DNA of 6,979 nt from Microcaldota archaeon (lineage in GTDB: Archaea; Micrarchaeota; Micrarchaeia; Micrarchaeales; CABMGC01). This document shows, in pieces, positions 1-5,861 of the stretch. Within the stretch, counting starts at the first letter, position 1. Every line of letters begins with the position of its first letter. The position numbers were made by a program, and so were the translations under genes. The notes beneath the pieces were generated by a model. The model was not told the DNA's origin and did not search any database. It worked only from the letters and a program-made list of their open reading frames with translations. The stretch is from positions 1 to 6,979 of the forward strand of contig DAHWQN010000032.1 in assembly GCA_027340645.1 (NCBI GenBank). The letters run 5' to 3'.

Positions 1-1205
1 ATATATTGGTAATCAAACTGTCGAATGGGTACAACATAGGCCTTGACTTTAAGTCGATATCATCGATTAAGAGCCTAGGCACTTCAGCAGAGGCGTTCTC
101 ATTTCCAAAGAGTAAGTTGCACTCTAAAAAAGGGCTCAACACTGTAAAGTTGCTCTACACTGGGGGTACGATAGGCAGCAAGATTGATTATGCAACAGGT
201 GGGGTGTATATGCTCACAAAGCCGGAGGAACTTCTACATGATGTTCCTGAGATTGCAGAAATTGCCAATATTGATGTGGAATATCTAATGAGCGTAGCAA
301 GCGAGGACATGACTTATACAGAATGGCAGACGATGGCCAGAAAATCTGCAGAGGCTTTTAAATCAGGTGCGCATGGTGTTGTGATAACTCACGGCACAGA
401 TACAATGCACTTTACCTCAGCAGCATTGAGCTTCATGCTTCAGAATCTTCCTGGCCCAGTCGCCCTTGTCGGTTCACAGCGCAGTTCAGACAGGGGGTCA
501 AGTGATGCATTCATGAATCTAATCTGCTCTACGCATATAGCGGCACAAAGCGATATTGCAGAAGTCGGTACATGCATGCATGCAAGTTCCTCAGATGACT
601 ATTGTGCATTCATACGCGGAACTAAGGTACGAAAGCTTCATACCTCTGCCAGGGACGCATTCAAGCCCGTAAATGGGGCACCTCTGGCAAAAATAAATGC
701 CGAAGGCAAATTGCATAGACTAAGCGAATACACGCGTGCTGATAACAACAGAAAACCAGTACTTAGGGACGGTTATGAACCTAAAGTCGCAATGTTGTAC
801 ATGTACCCGAATTCGGACCCTAAGCTTATTGATTACTATATAAACAATGGCTATAAGGGCATAATCCTCGCTTCAACAGGCCTAGGCCATATGCCTATAA
901 CAACATCACACAACGAGTACAACTGGCTCCAGCACCTGAAAGATGCAATAGGATCCGGAATGATTGTAGGAATTACATCACAATGTATATTTGGAAGAGT
1001 AAGCGGTACAGTATACAGATACGGACGTATAATAACCAATGCCGGAGCCATTTACTGTGAGGATATGACTTCTGAAACAGCATACGTGAAGCTCGGCTGG
1101 CTGCTTGGCAACTATACAAAGAAAGAAGCAGAAAAAATGCTAGCCACGAACTTGGTTGGCGAAATAACCAAACGGACGGAAGCTGAATGGTTTGATGAGG
1201 TATGA
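1..1205 (+). CDS. gatD: Glu-tRNA(Gln) amidotransferase subunit D (GatD), 5' partial
   Basis: GatD is the L-asparaginase-like subunit of the archaeal GatDE complex. In the cytoplasm it hydrolyses glutamine (or asparagine) and supplies ammonia to GatE for Gln-tRNA(Gln) synthesis. Numbering from the TTG at 6, the active-site motifs are visible: TGGT at 52-55 (catalytic Thr55), HGTDTM at 129-134 (Thr131, Asp132) and the Lys in RKLHTSARD (Lys210). These match the Thr/Thr-Asp/Lys set of type I/II asparaginases and GatD. The signature GSQRSSD is at 156-162. The reading frame is open to the left edge (first full codon at 3). The visible start, VIKLSNGYNIGLDF, corresponds to the end of the small N-terminal beta-barrel domain of GatD, so roughly 40 N-terminal residues probably lie outside the window and the TTG at 6 is unlikely to be the true start. 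The stop TGA overlaps the gatE ATG as ATGA, indicating translational coupling. Family assignment is very secure. Confidence 0.97.
   Translation, partial: ILVIKLSNGYNIGLDFKSISSIKSLGTSAEAFSFPKSKLHSKKGLNTVKLLYTGGTIGSKIDYATGGVYMLTKPEELLHDVPEIAEIANIDVEYLMSVASEDMTYTEWQTMARKSAEAFKSGAHGVVITHGTDTMHFTSAALSFMLQNLPGPVALVGSQRSSDRGSSDAFMNLICSTHIAAQSDIAEVGTCMHASSSDDYCAFIRGTKVRKLHTSARDAFKPVNGAPLAKINAEGKLHRLSEYTRADNNRKPVLRDGYEPKVAMLYMYPNSDPKLIDYYINNGYKGIILASTGLGHMPITTSHNEYNWLQHLKDAIGSGMIVGITSQCIFGRVSGTVYRYGRIITNAGAIYCEDMTSETAYVKLGWLLGNYTKKEAEKMLATNLVGEITKRTEAEWFDEV
1197..1201 (+). promoter_or_regulatory. Ribosome binding site GAGGT for gatE
   Basis: A GAGGT Shine-Dalgarno core sits inside the last codons of gatD. 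It directly abuts the ATG at 1202 (no spacer) but lies 6 nt before the ATG at 1208. The spacing therefore favours 1208 as the real gatE start. The same GAGGT plus 6 nt arrangement recurs before the next gene in the operon. Confidence 0.6.
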
Positions 1206-3031
1206 CAATGCCGCATGATTATAAAAAATTGGGTTTTATGTGCGGCCTTGAGATTCATCAGCGCCTCGCTACAAAAGAGAAGCTGTTCTGCAGCTGCGAT
1301 GCCTCTATATCAGATGACAAAAAAGTACTAAGCATAATGCGCAGGCAGCGGGCAGTGGCAGGCGAGCTAGGCGAAGTTGATGCATCAACAGTTTTTGAAA
1401 GCAAAAAAGACAGGCACTTCACATACAACCTGTTCAAAAAAAGTTCATGCCTTGTAGATGCTGACGAAGAACCTCCACACTCATTAAATCCTGAAGCCCT
1501 AGAAGCTGCGCTTGTGATATCTGCTTCGCTAAATGCTAAAATTCCAGATGAAATAGAGGTAATGCGAAAAAGCGTCGTAGATGGCAGCGATCCAGGGTCA
1601 TTCCAAAGGACCATGCTGGTCGGATTCAACGGGTTATTGGAAGTAGATGGCAAAAAAGTGCCAATACCATCCATATTCCTTGAAGAGGAGTCAAGCGGAA
1701 TAGTCACTAACACCTCAGAAAGCGTTGAATATGATCTTGATAGATTTGCCGTGCCATTGATAGAAATAGACACTGATCCGGTAATAGAGCATCCTTCCCA
1801 GGCCAAGAGCATAGCGCTTCAGATAGGTCTCATGCTGAGGCTCACCGGCATGGCACAGAGAGGCATAGGCTCAATACGCCAGGATGTCAATGTTTCTATA
1901 AGGGGTGGAGCGCGCGTAGAGATAAAGGGCTTTCAAGAGCTCGATATAATGGATAAGATAATAGAGGGCGAGGTTACACGGCAGCTATCCCTTATAGAAA
2001 TACGTGATGAACTCAAATCAAGAAATGCGAAAGTAGGCAAACCTATGGATGTGACCAACGTTTTCAAGAATACCAAAGCAAAGATACTTGCGCAGCAGAT
2101 TGCTGCCAAAGGAATTGTGATAGGCATACGCCTGCACAAATTCAAGGGCCTTGTCGGAAAAGAGATAGCTCCAGACATGCGGCTTGGCACAGAGATAAGC
2201 AACTATGCAAAGATGGCTGGTGTAAAAGGCATAATACACAGCGATGAGAGCATGGATTCCTATAACATAACAAAGGAGGAGATTGCTTTACTGTCCAAAG
2301 CCCTTGAAATCGGTCCTGAAGACGCATTCATACTTGTCGCAGAGGCTCTGGAGAGAACAGAATGGGCAGCGCACCTCGCTGCACAGAGGGCAGAGATGGC
2401 AATAGACGGAGTTCCGAGCGAAACAAGAGGTGCAGATTCAAAAAGGCTCAGCACACGTTTCTTAAGGCCAATGCCCGGCGGTTCTCGCATGTACCCTGAA
2501 ACAGACGTACTTCCTGTATCTATTAAGCATCTCATAAACAAGACCATTATGGCAAAGGTTGATATAGACTCTGTAAGGAAGCAACTGCTTCAGCAGATAG
2601 GTAACAAGCAGTTGGCAGAGCAGATGCTCTGGTCTAAAGAACTGCAGCTATATAATGCAATAACATCGAAAACTAAGGCCAACGCGGCTGTTGCAGCACT
2701 TATACTCCTTGATAAATTCAAAGAACTTAACAGGAACGGAGTACGGACAGAATCTATACCTGTTGATGTAATATTTTATATATTTACCCTATACGCCAAT
2801 GACAGTATAACAAAGGTGGGAATTGGCGAGATTCTTTCCACTTCGCCGAAAGATAAAGATGCTGTGGACATTGCAATAAAAGAAAAGAAGCTCGAGCGCA
2901 TATCCGGCATAAAACTAAGAAAACTGCTGAAAGAATTCAAAGGCAATGATAAAGGAGCCCTAATGCGTGAGATAATGCTGACGCATAAATATAATGTGGA
3001 TGGAGAAGAACTTAACACTTTAATAAAATGA
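1202..3031 (+). CDS. gatE: Glu-tRNA(Gln) amidotransferase subunit E (GatE)
   Basis: GatE belongs to the GatB/GatE family. It binds and phosphorylates Glu-tRNA(Gln), then amidates it with ammonia from GatD to give Gln-tRNA(Gln), for organisms that make Gln-tRNA indirectly. In the 609-residue product, the N-terminal GatB-like catalytic domain has CGLEIHQRL at 14-22, FCSCD at 29-33 and GELGEVDA at 54-61. The family signature GIGSIRQDVNVSIRGG is at 221-236 and VEIKGFQELD at 239-248. Residues roughly 285-400 fit the AspRS-like insertion domain that separates GatE from bacterial GatB. A second signature, TRFLRPMPGGSRMYPETD, is at 418-435. The region from about 450 to the end is the helical tail with a YqeY-like C-terminus. 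Length is normal for GatE. The ATG at 1202 overlaps the gatD stop; the ATG at 1208 (607 residues) is better placed relative to the GAGGT at 1197-1201. No frameshift or missing motif is seen. Confidence 0.97.
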   Translation: MTMPHDYKKLGFMCGLEIHQRLATKEKLFCSCDASISDDKKVLSIMRRQRAVAGELGEVDASTVFESKKDRHFTYNLFKKSSCLVDADEEPPHSLNPEALEAALVISASLNAKIPDEIEVMRKSVVDGSDPGSFQRTMLVGFNGLLEVDGKKVPIPSIFLEEESSGIVTNTSESVEYDLDRFAVPLIEIDTDPVIEHPSQAKSIALQIGLMLRLTGMAQRGIGSIRQDVNVSIRGGARVEIKGFQELDIMDKIIEGEVTRQLSLIEIRDELKSRNAKVGKPMDVTNVFKNTKAKILAQQIAAKGIVIGIRLHKFKGLVGKEIAPDMRLGTEISNYAKMAGVKGIIHSDESMDSYNITKEEIALLSKALEIGPEDAFILVAEALERTEWAAHLAAQRAEMAIDGVPSETRGADSKRLSTRFLRPMPGGSRMYPETDVLPVSIKHLINKTIMAKVDIDSVRKQLLQQIGNKQLAEQMLWSKELQLYNAITSKTKANAAVAALILLDKFKELNRNGVRTESIPVDVIFYIFTLYANDSITKVGIGEILSTSPKDKDAVDIAIKEKKLERISGIKLRKLLKEFKGNDKGALMREIMLTHKYNVDGEELNTLIK

Positions 3032-3034
3032 GGT
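3030..3034 (+). promoter_or_regulatory. Ribosome binding site GAGGT for the AIM24-family gene
   Basis: GAGGT overlaps the gatE stop codon (TGA at 3029-3031) and lies 6 nt before the ATG at 3041. This supports that start and suggests translation of the third gene is coupled to gatE. Confidence 0.65.
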
Positions 3035-3040
3035 CACACC

Positions 3041-3727
3041 ATGGAATATAAAATAATAGGGGCATCTATGCAGTCATTGAATATAAATCTATCCGACGGT
3101 GAATCAATATTCTCCGATTCTGGAAAGCTTCTCAGCAAGAGCTCTAACATAAAAATGACACCGCGCCTAGTCGGCGGGGTAATCGGCGCTCTAGAGAGAA
3201 AAGTTACCGGAGCAACGGCAATGCTCACCCAATTCAAATCCGATGGGGATGGAAGTATCTCTGTCTCAGGCGTATTGCCTGGAAAGATAAAACACATAAC
3301 ACTAGGTGAAGGCCAAGAATTCATAGCGGAAGCTTATGCGTTCCTTGCATGCGACACATCTATAAAATTCTCAATGCAGACAATCGGCCTAGGTGCCGCA
3401 TTCTTGGGCGGCGCTGGACTTATACTCCAAAAGTTTGTCGGCCCTGGAGATGTATTCATACACATTGTTGGAGATATACTTGAATATGATCTCGATGGCA
3501 CGCTTGACTTGGACGTGGATCCAGGTCACATAGCAGGATTTGATGCAACTTTAAAATACAAGATACATTTTGTTGATAACATACGCACTGCAATGTTTGG
3601 CGGTGTCGGCCTTTTTCTTGCAAATTTCAATGGCAGTGGCCGTGTAATATTGCACAGCGTATCTAGGCATAAGCTATCCACCGAACTAGTTCTTGACGGC
3701 GAAGAAAACTTAAAGAACAAGAAGTAG
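3041..3727 (+). CDS. AIM24/TIGR00266 family protein
   Basis: This 228-residue protein resembles the AIM24 (PF01987)/TIGR00266 family, beta-rich proteins found across bacteria, archaea and mitochondria. Biochemical function is not established; the yeast mitochondrial member, Aim24, is linked to inner-membrane organisation. Family-like features are the N-terminal YKIIGASMQSLNINL stretch, glycine-rich turns around 45-57 (GGVIGALERKVTG), a beta repeat with FVGPGDVFIHIVGD at 132-145, and the C-terminal FGGVGLFLANFNGSGRVILHS at 186-206. The last of these is the strongest match to the family's G-G-hydrophobic-F-G-G-V-hydrophobic pattern. There is no signal peptide or clear transmembrane helix, although residues 115-131 are hydrophobic and glycine-rich. 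The ATG at 3041 has a well-spaced GAGGT. The gene begins 9 nt after gatE and ends 7 nt before the Nudix gene, so it is probably co-transcribed with both. No role in tRNA amidation is known. Confidence 0.85.
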   Translation: MEYKIIGASMQSLNINLSDGESIFSDSGKLLSKSSNIKMTPRLVGGVIGALERKVTGATAMLTQFKSDGDGSISVSGVLPGKIKHITLGEGQEFIAEAYAFLACDTSIKFSMQTIGLGAAFLGGAGLILQKFVGPGDVFIHIVGDILEYDLDGTLDLDVDPGHIAGFDATLKYKIHFVDNIRTAMFGGVGLFLANFNGSGRVILHSVSRHKLSTELVLDGEENLKNKK

Positions 3728-3734
3728 ATGTGCA

Positions 3735-4265
3735 ATGAAAGTTATATACCGTGGCAAATTCTCCACAATAATCGAAGAGAAAGTGCGAACAAAGAGCGGG
3801 ATGTCATATACACACCCAGTTACCGTAGGCAGCAAAATAATTGCAATATTGCCTATATTTAACAATGGAGATGTCCTACTTGAAAAACAGTACCGGCACG
3901 CTATCAGAAAGTGGATATATGAGATACCAGCTGGGCATGCCGATAAAGGAGAAAACAGGCAGCACGCGGCAAAAAGAGAGCTTGAGGAAGAAACCGGATA
4001 CACCACATCGCAAATAAAACAGTTGTGCGTAGTATACGAAAATCCAGCTGGGAAAAGAGACCCGATGCATATATACATAGCAACAGATCTGAAAAATGGG
4101 ACAAAACATCTTGAGGACAGCGAACGAATAACTACTTTCCGTGTTAGCCCCAAGCGCGCAGTTTCAATGGTGCGCAGCAACAGGATAATGGACTTGAAGA
4201 CTATAACTGCAATACTTTTCTATTATGGCATTACGCAGGATCGAGGACGCAAGAATCTTAAATGA
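3735..4265 (+). CDS. Nudix hydrolase, ADP-ribose pyrophosphatase type
   Basis: A 176-residue Nudix hydrolase. The complete Nudix box G-x5-E-x7-RELxEExTG spans residues 67-89 (G67, E73, R81, E82, E85, E86, G88) and includes the metal-binding glutamates. The flanking sequence is typical of ADP-ribose pyrophosphatases: EKQYRHAIRKWIYEIPAG before the box, then Pro104 in ENPAG about 15 residues after it, the position of a conserved proline in many ADPRases. The likely reaction is ADP-ribose to AMP plus ribose 5-phosphate, but Nudix substrate cannot be fixed from sequence alone, and other nucleoside diphosphate sugars are possible. The protein should be soluble and cytoplasmic. The ATG at 3735 lies 7 nt after the preceding stop, with no strong ribosome binding site, so translation probably relies on coupling. 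It is the last tightly packed gene of the gatDE operon. Confidence 0.92.
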   Translation: MKVIYRGKFSTIIEEKVRTKSGMSYTHPVTVGSKIIAILPIFNNGDVLLEKQYRHAIRKWIYEIPAGHADKGENRQHAAKRELEEETGYTTSQIKQLCVVYENPAGKRDPMHIYIATDLKNGTKHLEDSERITTFRVSPKRAVSMVRSNRIMDLKTITAILFYYGITQDRGRKNLK

Positions 4266-4336
4266 TTGTGCTACTACCTTATTAGTATTTAGCTATTTCT
4301 GAAAACAGTAATCCATAAATTCCGGCTTAAACACAG

Positions 4337-4346
4337 AAGCATGCTT
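4337..4346. repeat. 10-bp perfect palindrome upstream of the DUF1059-like gene
   Basis: AAGCATGCTT is a perfect palindrome 37 nt before the ATG at 4384. It overlaps the left edge of the only TATA-like element in this gap. It could be an operator, but a 10-bp palindrome can arise by chance. Confidence 0.3.
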
Positions 4347-4351
4347 AAAAG
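4343..4351 (+). promoter_or_regulatory. Weak TATA-like element for the DUF1059-like gene
   Basis: GCTTAAAAG is the best TATA-like stretch in the 118-nt gap after the Nudix gene. A start about 25 nt downstream would leave a leader of roughly 10 nt before the ATG at 4384. The match is weak, and read-through from the upstream operon is equally possible because no strong oligo-T terminator follows the Nudix stop. Nothing else is seen in 4266-4383. Confidence 0.3.
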
Positions 4352-4383
4352 CAAGATGATGCATAATCTTTTCCTGTGATGCA

Positions 4384-4551
4384 ATGGCAAAACAATTGAA
4401 GTTTAGGTCAAAGGACGCAGGAGTGCAGTGCAGTTTCTCGGCTAAGGCGGATACGAGAGAGGCATTGATGGCCAAGATACAGGAGCATGCCGCAACGTGC
4501 AGTGTATGCTCTAATGTGGATTCGTCTAAAGTAGAAGCAGCTATAAAGTAA
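4384..4551 (+). CDS. Small DUF1059-like protein
   Basis: A 55-residue protein starting MAKQLKFRSKDAGVQCSF. Its layout matches the small DUF1059 family (PF06348): an N-terminal strand with lysine, D-x-G-x-x-C (D11, G13, C16), an acidic helix (TREALMAKIQEHA, 24-36) and a C-terminal helix ending KVEAAIK. The family function is unknown. The usual family pattern after the EHA motif is a histidine-containing segment; here it is TCSVCSNV, giving H35-x3-C39-x2-C42 plus C16, which looks like a possible metal site. The ATG at 4384 follows GTGAT (4376-4380), a partial Shine-Dalgarno match, by 3 nt. Nearby ATGs at 4358 and 4361 do not give the family's start. The protein is soluble and has no membrane segment. 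A strong T-rich terminator begins about 20 nt after the stop. The opposite-strand reading frame here is only a shadow. Confidence is good that the gene is real, moderate on family. Confidence 0.8.
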   Translation: MAKQLKFRSKDAGVQCSFSAKADTREALMAKIQEHAATCSVCSNVDSSKVEAAIK

Positions 4552-4573
4552 TCCTCTACCATACGAGTTTATA

Positions 4574-4605
4574 TTTGTTTTTCTTTTTTCTTTTTCTTCA
4601 ATTTT
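4574..4605 (+). terminator. Pyrimidine-rich oligo-T terminator
   Basis: A run of T tracts broken only by single C or G residues (for example TTTTTCTTTTTTC), followed by ATTTTC. Archaeal RNA polymerase terminates on such U-rich tracts without a hairpin. This is the strongest terminator on the + strand in the window. It follows the DUF1059-like gene and probably ends transcripts from the left-hand genes. Confidence 0.75.
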
Positions 4606-4682
4606 CTAATCAATAAAAATGGATTTCATGTGCCACGGCAGTTTACTATATTACAATGAAAACCTACAAATCCCAAAACCGT

Positions 4683-4690
4683 TTTATAAA
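4683..4690 (+). promoter_or_regulatory. TATA box for the membrane wHTH gene
   Basis: TTTATAAA, preceded by a purine/AC-rich stretch (AAAACCG) suitable as a BRE, is centred about 31 nt before the ATG at 4718. The expected start site near 4712-4714 would give a leaderless or nearly leaderless mRNA, and no Shine-Dalgarno motif is seen before the ATG. The rest of the 4552-4717 gap holds only the terminator above and AT-rich sequence. Confidence 0.75.
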
Positions 4691-4691
4691 T

Positions 4692-4715
4692 AAGCATGTT
4701 TAAACTACTGTGCTT
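4692..4715. repeat. Inverted-repeat elements between TATA box and start
   Basis: The 8-bp palindrome GTTTAAAC (4698-4705) and a separate inverted pair AAGCA/TGCTT (4692-4696 and 4711-4715) lie just downstream of the TATA box, where a repressor would block initiation. This could be an autoregulatory operator for the adjacent winged-helix protein. The two symmetries do not share a centre, so the case is weak. Confidence 0.25.
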
Positions 4716-4717
4716 GC

Positions 4718-5596
4718 ATGTCAAAAATGCTTCAAACAAAAAGGAAGATACTGGAATTGCTTAATAAAAAAGAGATGACAATAACACAGCTCAGCAAGGA
4801 GTTAAGTCTTTCCACAGCAACAATAAGCCAGCATATTGATGACCTCGCGCGCACGGGTTCTATTGAAAAAATAGAGAATGAACATTTCAGAAAGATGAAA
4901 TATTATCGTGCTGTACCCGAATCAAGGAGCATTACTTTTGCCAAGTATGTCTTCGGGGCAATTGTAGTTATTGCTTTCATCGTTATAATGCTTATCTATG
5001 TGCAGAATACCGGATATATATCATTAAACAAAAGCAATACAACTTCATCTGTCAATCCTGCAAATTCGATTCCAAATGCAACACCAGTAAAACAATCAAA
5101 CTCAAGCTCAGTGATGCCAATTACTGGAGGTTTAGGTGCAACAGCTTGTCCAATGATAGATTATCAAATGTCAGGAAGCATATACAACTCAATAGGCTTT
5201 GCCGTGTATCCTGTTAGCACGAGCTCCGGTTCCAACACGCTTGATTATGTGATAAAGCCAGGAGTATCTGGAGTGCTCCATGCAAATGAGTCCATAACTG
5301 CACTACCTGGAGCAGAAGGCAGCATCAGGCAACACTATGTTAGCGTATCACAGTTTAATGGCTCACTCACGGATAACAGCGGAATTAAAATTAGTATAAA
5401 CCCAGAGAACTATACTATTGCCAACTCTACAATACTACTTTCGTTAAACGTATCAGTAAATGCATCAGCTCCTGAAGCCAACTACTGGTTAAGGATAGAT
5501 GGACCCTGTGGTGTCGGAGTACTGCCTGTTGTACTCACTATCGGAAATAGACCATACAACGGCGTAGTTCCTGTGCCTGCTGGAATATACAGTTAG
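4718..5596 (+). CDS. Membrane-anchored winged-helix (ArsR-like) protein with outer domain
   Basis: A 292-residue protein of unknown specific function with three visible parts. Residues about 5-68 form an ArsR/MarR-like winged helix: KRKILELLNKKEMTITQLSK, then the recognition helix STATISQHIDDLARTG, then a wing (IEKIENEHFRKMKYYRAV). Residues about 75-94 (AKYVFGAIVVIAFIVIMLIY) form one transmembrane helix; the basic flank before it predicts an inside N-terminus. Residues 98-292 are then outside: a Ser/Thr/Asn-rich linker (to about 135), then a beta-rich domain with Cys144 and Cys264, which could pair. Ten N-x-S/T sequons (N104, 107, 120, 128, 190, 214, 231, 236, 244, 248) fit archaeal N-glycosylation. 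The design suggests a one-component sensor-regulator that binds DNA at the membrane; ligand and targets are unknown. No transporter or kinase is adjacent. Translation is probably leaderless from the ATG at 4718. The outer domain matches no family I recognise. Confidence 0.88.
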   Translation: MSKMLQTKRKILELLNKKEMTITQLSKELSLSTATISQHIDDLARTGSIEKIENEHFRKMKYYRAVPESRSITFAKYVFGAIVVIAFIVIMLIYVQNTGYISLNKSNTTSSVNPANSIPNATPVKQSNSSSVMPITGGLGATACPMIDYQMSGSIYNSIGFAVYPVSTSSGSNTLDYVIKPGVSGVLHANESITALPGAEGSIRQHYVSVSQFNGSLTDNSGIKISINPENYTIANSTILLSLNVSVNASAPEANYWLRIDGPCGVGVLPVVLTIGNRPYNGVVPVPAGIYS

Positions 5597-5608
5597 TACC
5601 GCAACCAA

Positions 5609-5630
5609 GGATTTTTCGTATTTGTAATTT
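5609..5630 (+). terminator. T-rich terminator after the membrane wHTH gene
   Basis: GGATTTTTCGTATTTGTAATTT begins 12 nt after the stop codon and has three short T tracts, as expected for archaeal U-tract termination. It lies before the convergent 5S rRNA gene. Confidence 0.5.
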
Positions 5631-5660
5631 ACTTACAGATATATTGTGCAGAGCAATAGC

Positions 5661-5675
5661 TAAATAAATAAAAAG
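5661..5675 (-). terminator. Oligo-T terminator of the 5S rRNA gene
   Basis: Read on the - strand, the 3' end of the 5S RNA is followed at once by CTTTTTATTTATTTA. This U-rich tract is a typical archaeal terminator and supports the mapped 3' end. Confidence 0.65.
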
Positions 5676-5791
5676 TACCAAACAGCAACATGCGTTCCCA
5701 CTATTACAGCAGTATTTCATGTCGTGAGCGAGCTTAGCTTCCGAGTTCGGAATGGGTTCGGGCGTTACCCCGCTCCTATGGCCGTTTGGCA
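5676..5791 (-). rRNA. 5S ribosomal RNA, solitary gene
   Basis: The - strand carries a complete 5S rRNA of about 116 nt. The terminal helix I pairs TGCCAAACGGC (5' end, 5791-5781) with GCTGTTTGGTA (3' end, 5686-5676) over 11 bp including two G-U pairs. The conserved 5S core follows: GGCCATAGGAGCGGGG, then CCCATTCCGAACTCGGAAGC (helix III and loop), then TAAGCTCGC, whose CGCTC pairs with GAGCG to make helix II. Helix V pairs ACATG with CATGT, and helix IV pairs ACT with AGT. It is a component of the large ribosomal subunit. No 16S or 23S sequence lies next to it. A TATA box 24-25 nt upstream and a T tract right after it make it an independent transcription unit. Ends are inferred from pairing and may be off by 1-2 nt. 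Confidence 0.95.
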
Positions 5792-5810
5792 GTTATATAT
5801 GCTTCAAAAA

Positions 5811-5820
5811 GGTTTATATT
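5811..5820 (-). promoter_or_regulatory. TATA box of the 5S rRNA gene
   Basis: On the - strand AATATAAACC is centred about 24-25 nt before the 5' end of the 5S RNA, the standard archaeal TATA distance. No oligo-T terminator separates it from the upstream gene, which ends at 5862, so read-through could add to 5S transcription. Confidence 0.7.
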
Positions 5821-5861
5821 GTTTTGCACACAACGCGCATTAAGTCAAGACTGATTTTTTA

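Noticed and set aside
6..8. TTG as the start codon of gatD
   Set aside because: The frame is open to the left edge and the visible N-terminus aligns with the inside of the GatD beta-barrel domain, so the gene is cut by the window, not started here.
569..585. Short tandem ATGC repeat
   Set aside because: It lies within conserved gatD codons (CMHAS) and is a chance effect of codon choice.
884..893. GGCCTAGGCC palindrome
   Set aside because: It is inside gatD and encodes the conserved TGLGH segment; nothing suggests a regulatory role.
1258..1812. 184-codon open frame on the - strand opposite gatE
   Set aside because: Low-complexity, Ser-rich translation typical of an antisense shadow of a conserved gene; no family features and no ribosome binding site.
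3710..4180. 156-codon open frame on the - strand opposite the Nudix gene
   Set aside because: The + strand has a perfect Nudix box across the same bases; the antisense product is Ser/Cys/Phe-rich with no recognisable family.
4266..4383. Possible tRNA or small RNA in the gap after the Nudix gene
   Set aside because: No T-loop GTTCRA motif or acceptor-stem pairing was found; only a short palindrome and a weak TATA-like element are seen.
4293..4562. 89-codon open frame on the - strand over the DUF1059-like gene
   Set aside because: The + strand product matches a known small family and has a terminator right after it; the antisense frame has neither.
5538..5720. 60-codon open frame on the - strand over the end of the 5S gene
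   Set aside because: It overlaps the structured 5S RNA and the 3' end of the wHTH gene, and has no family features.
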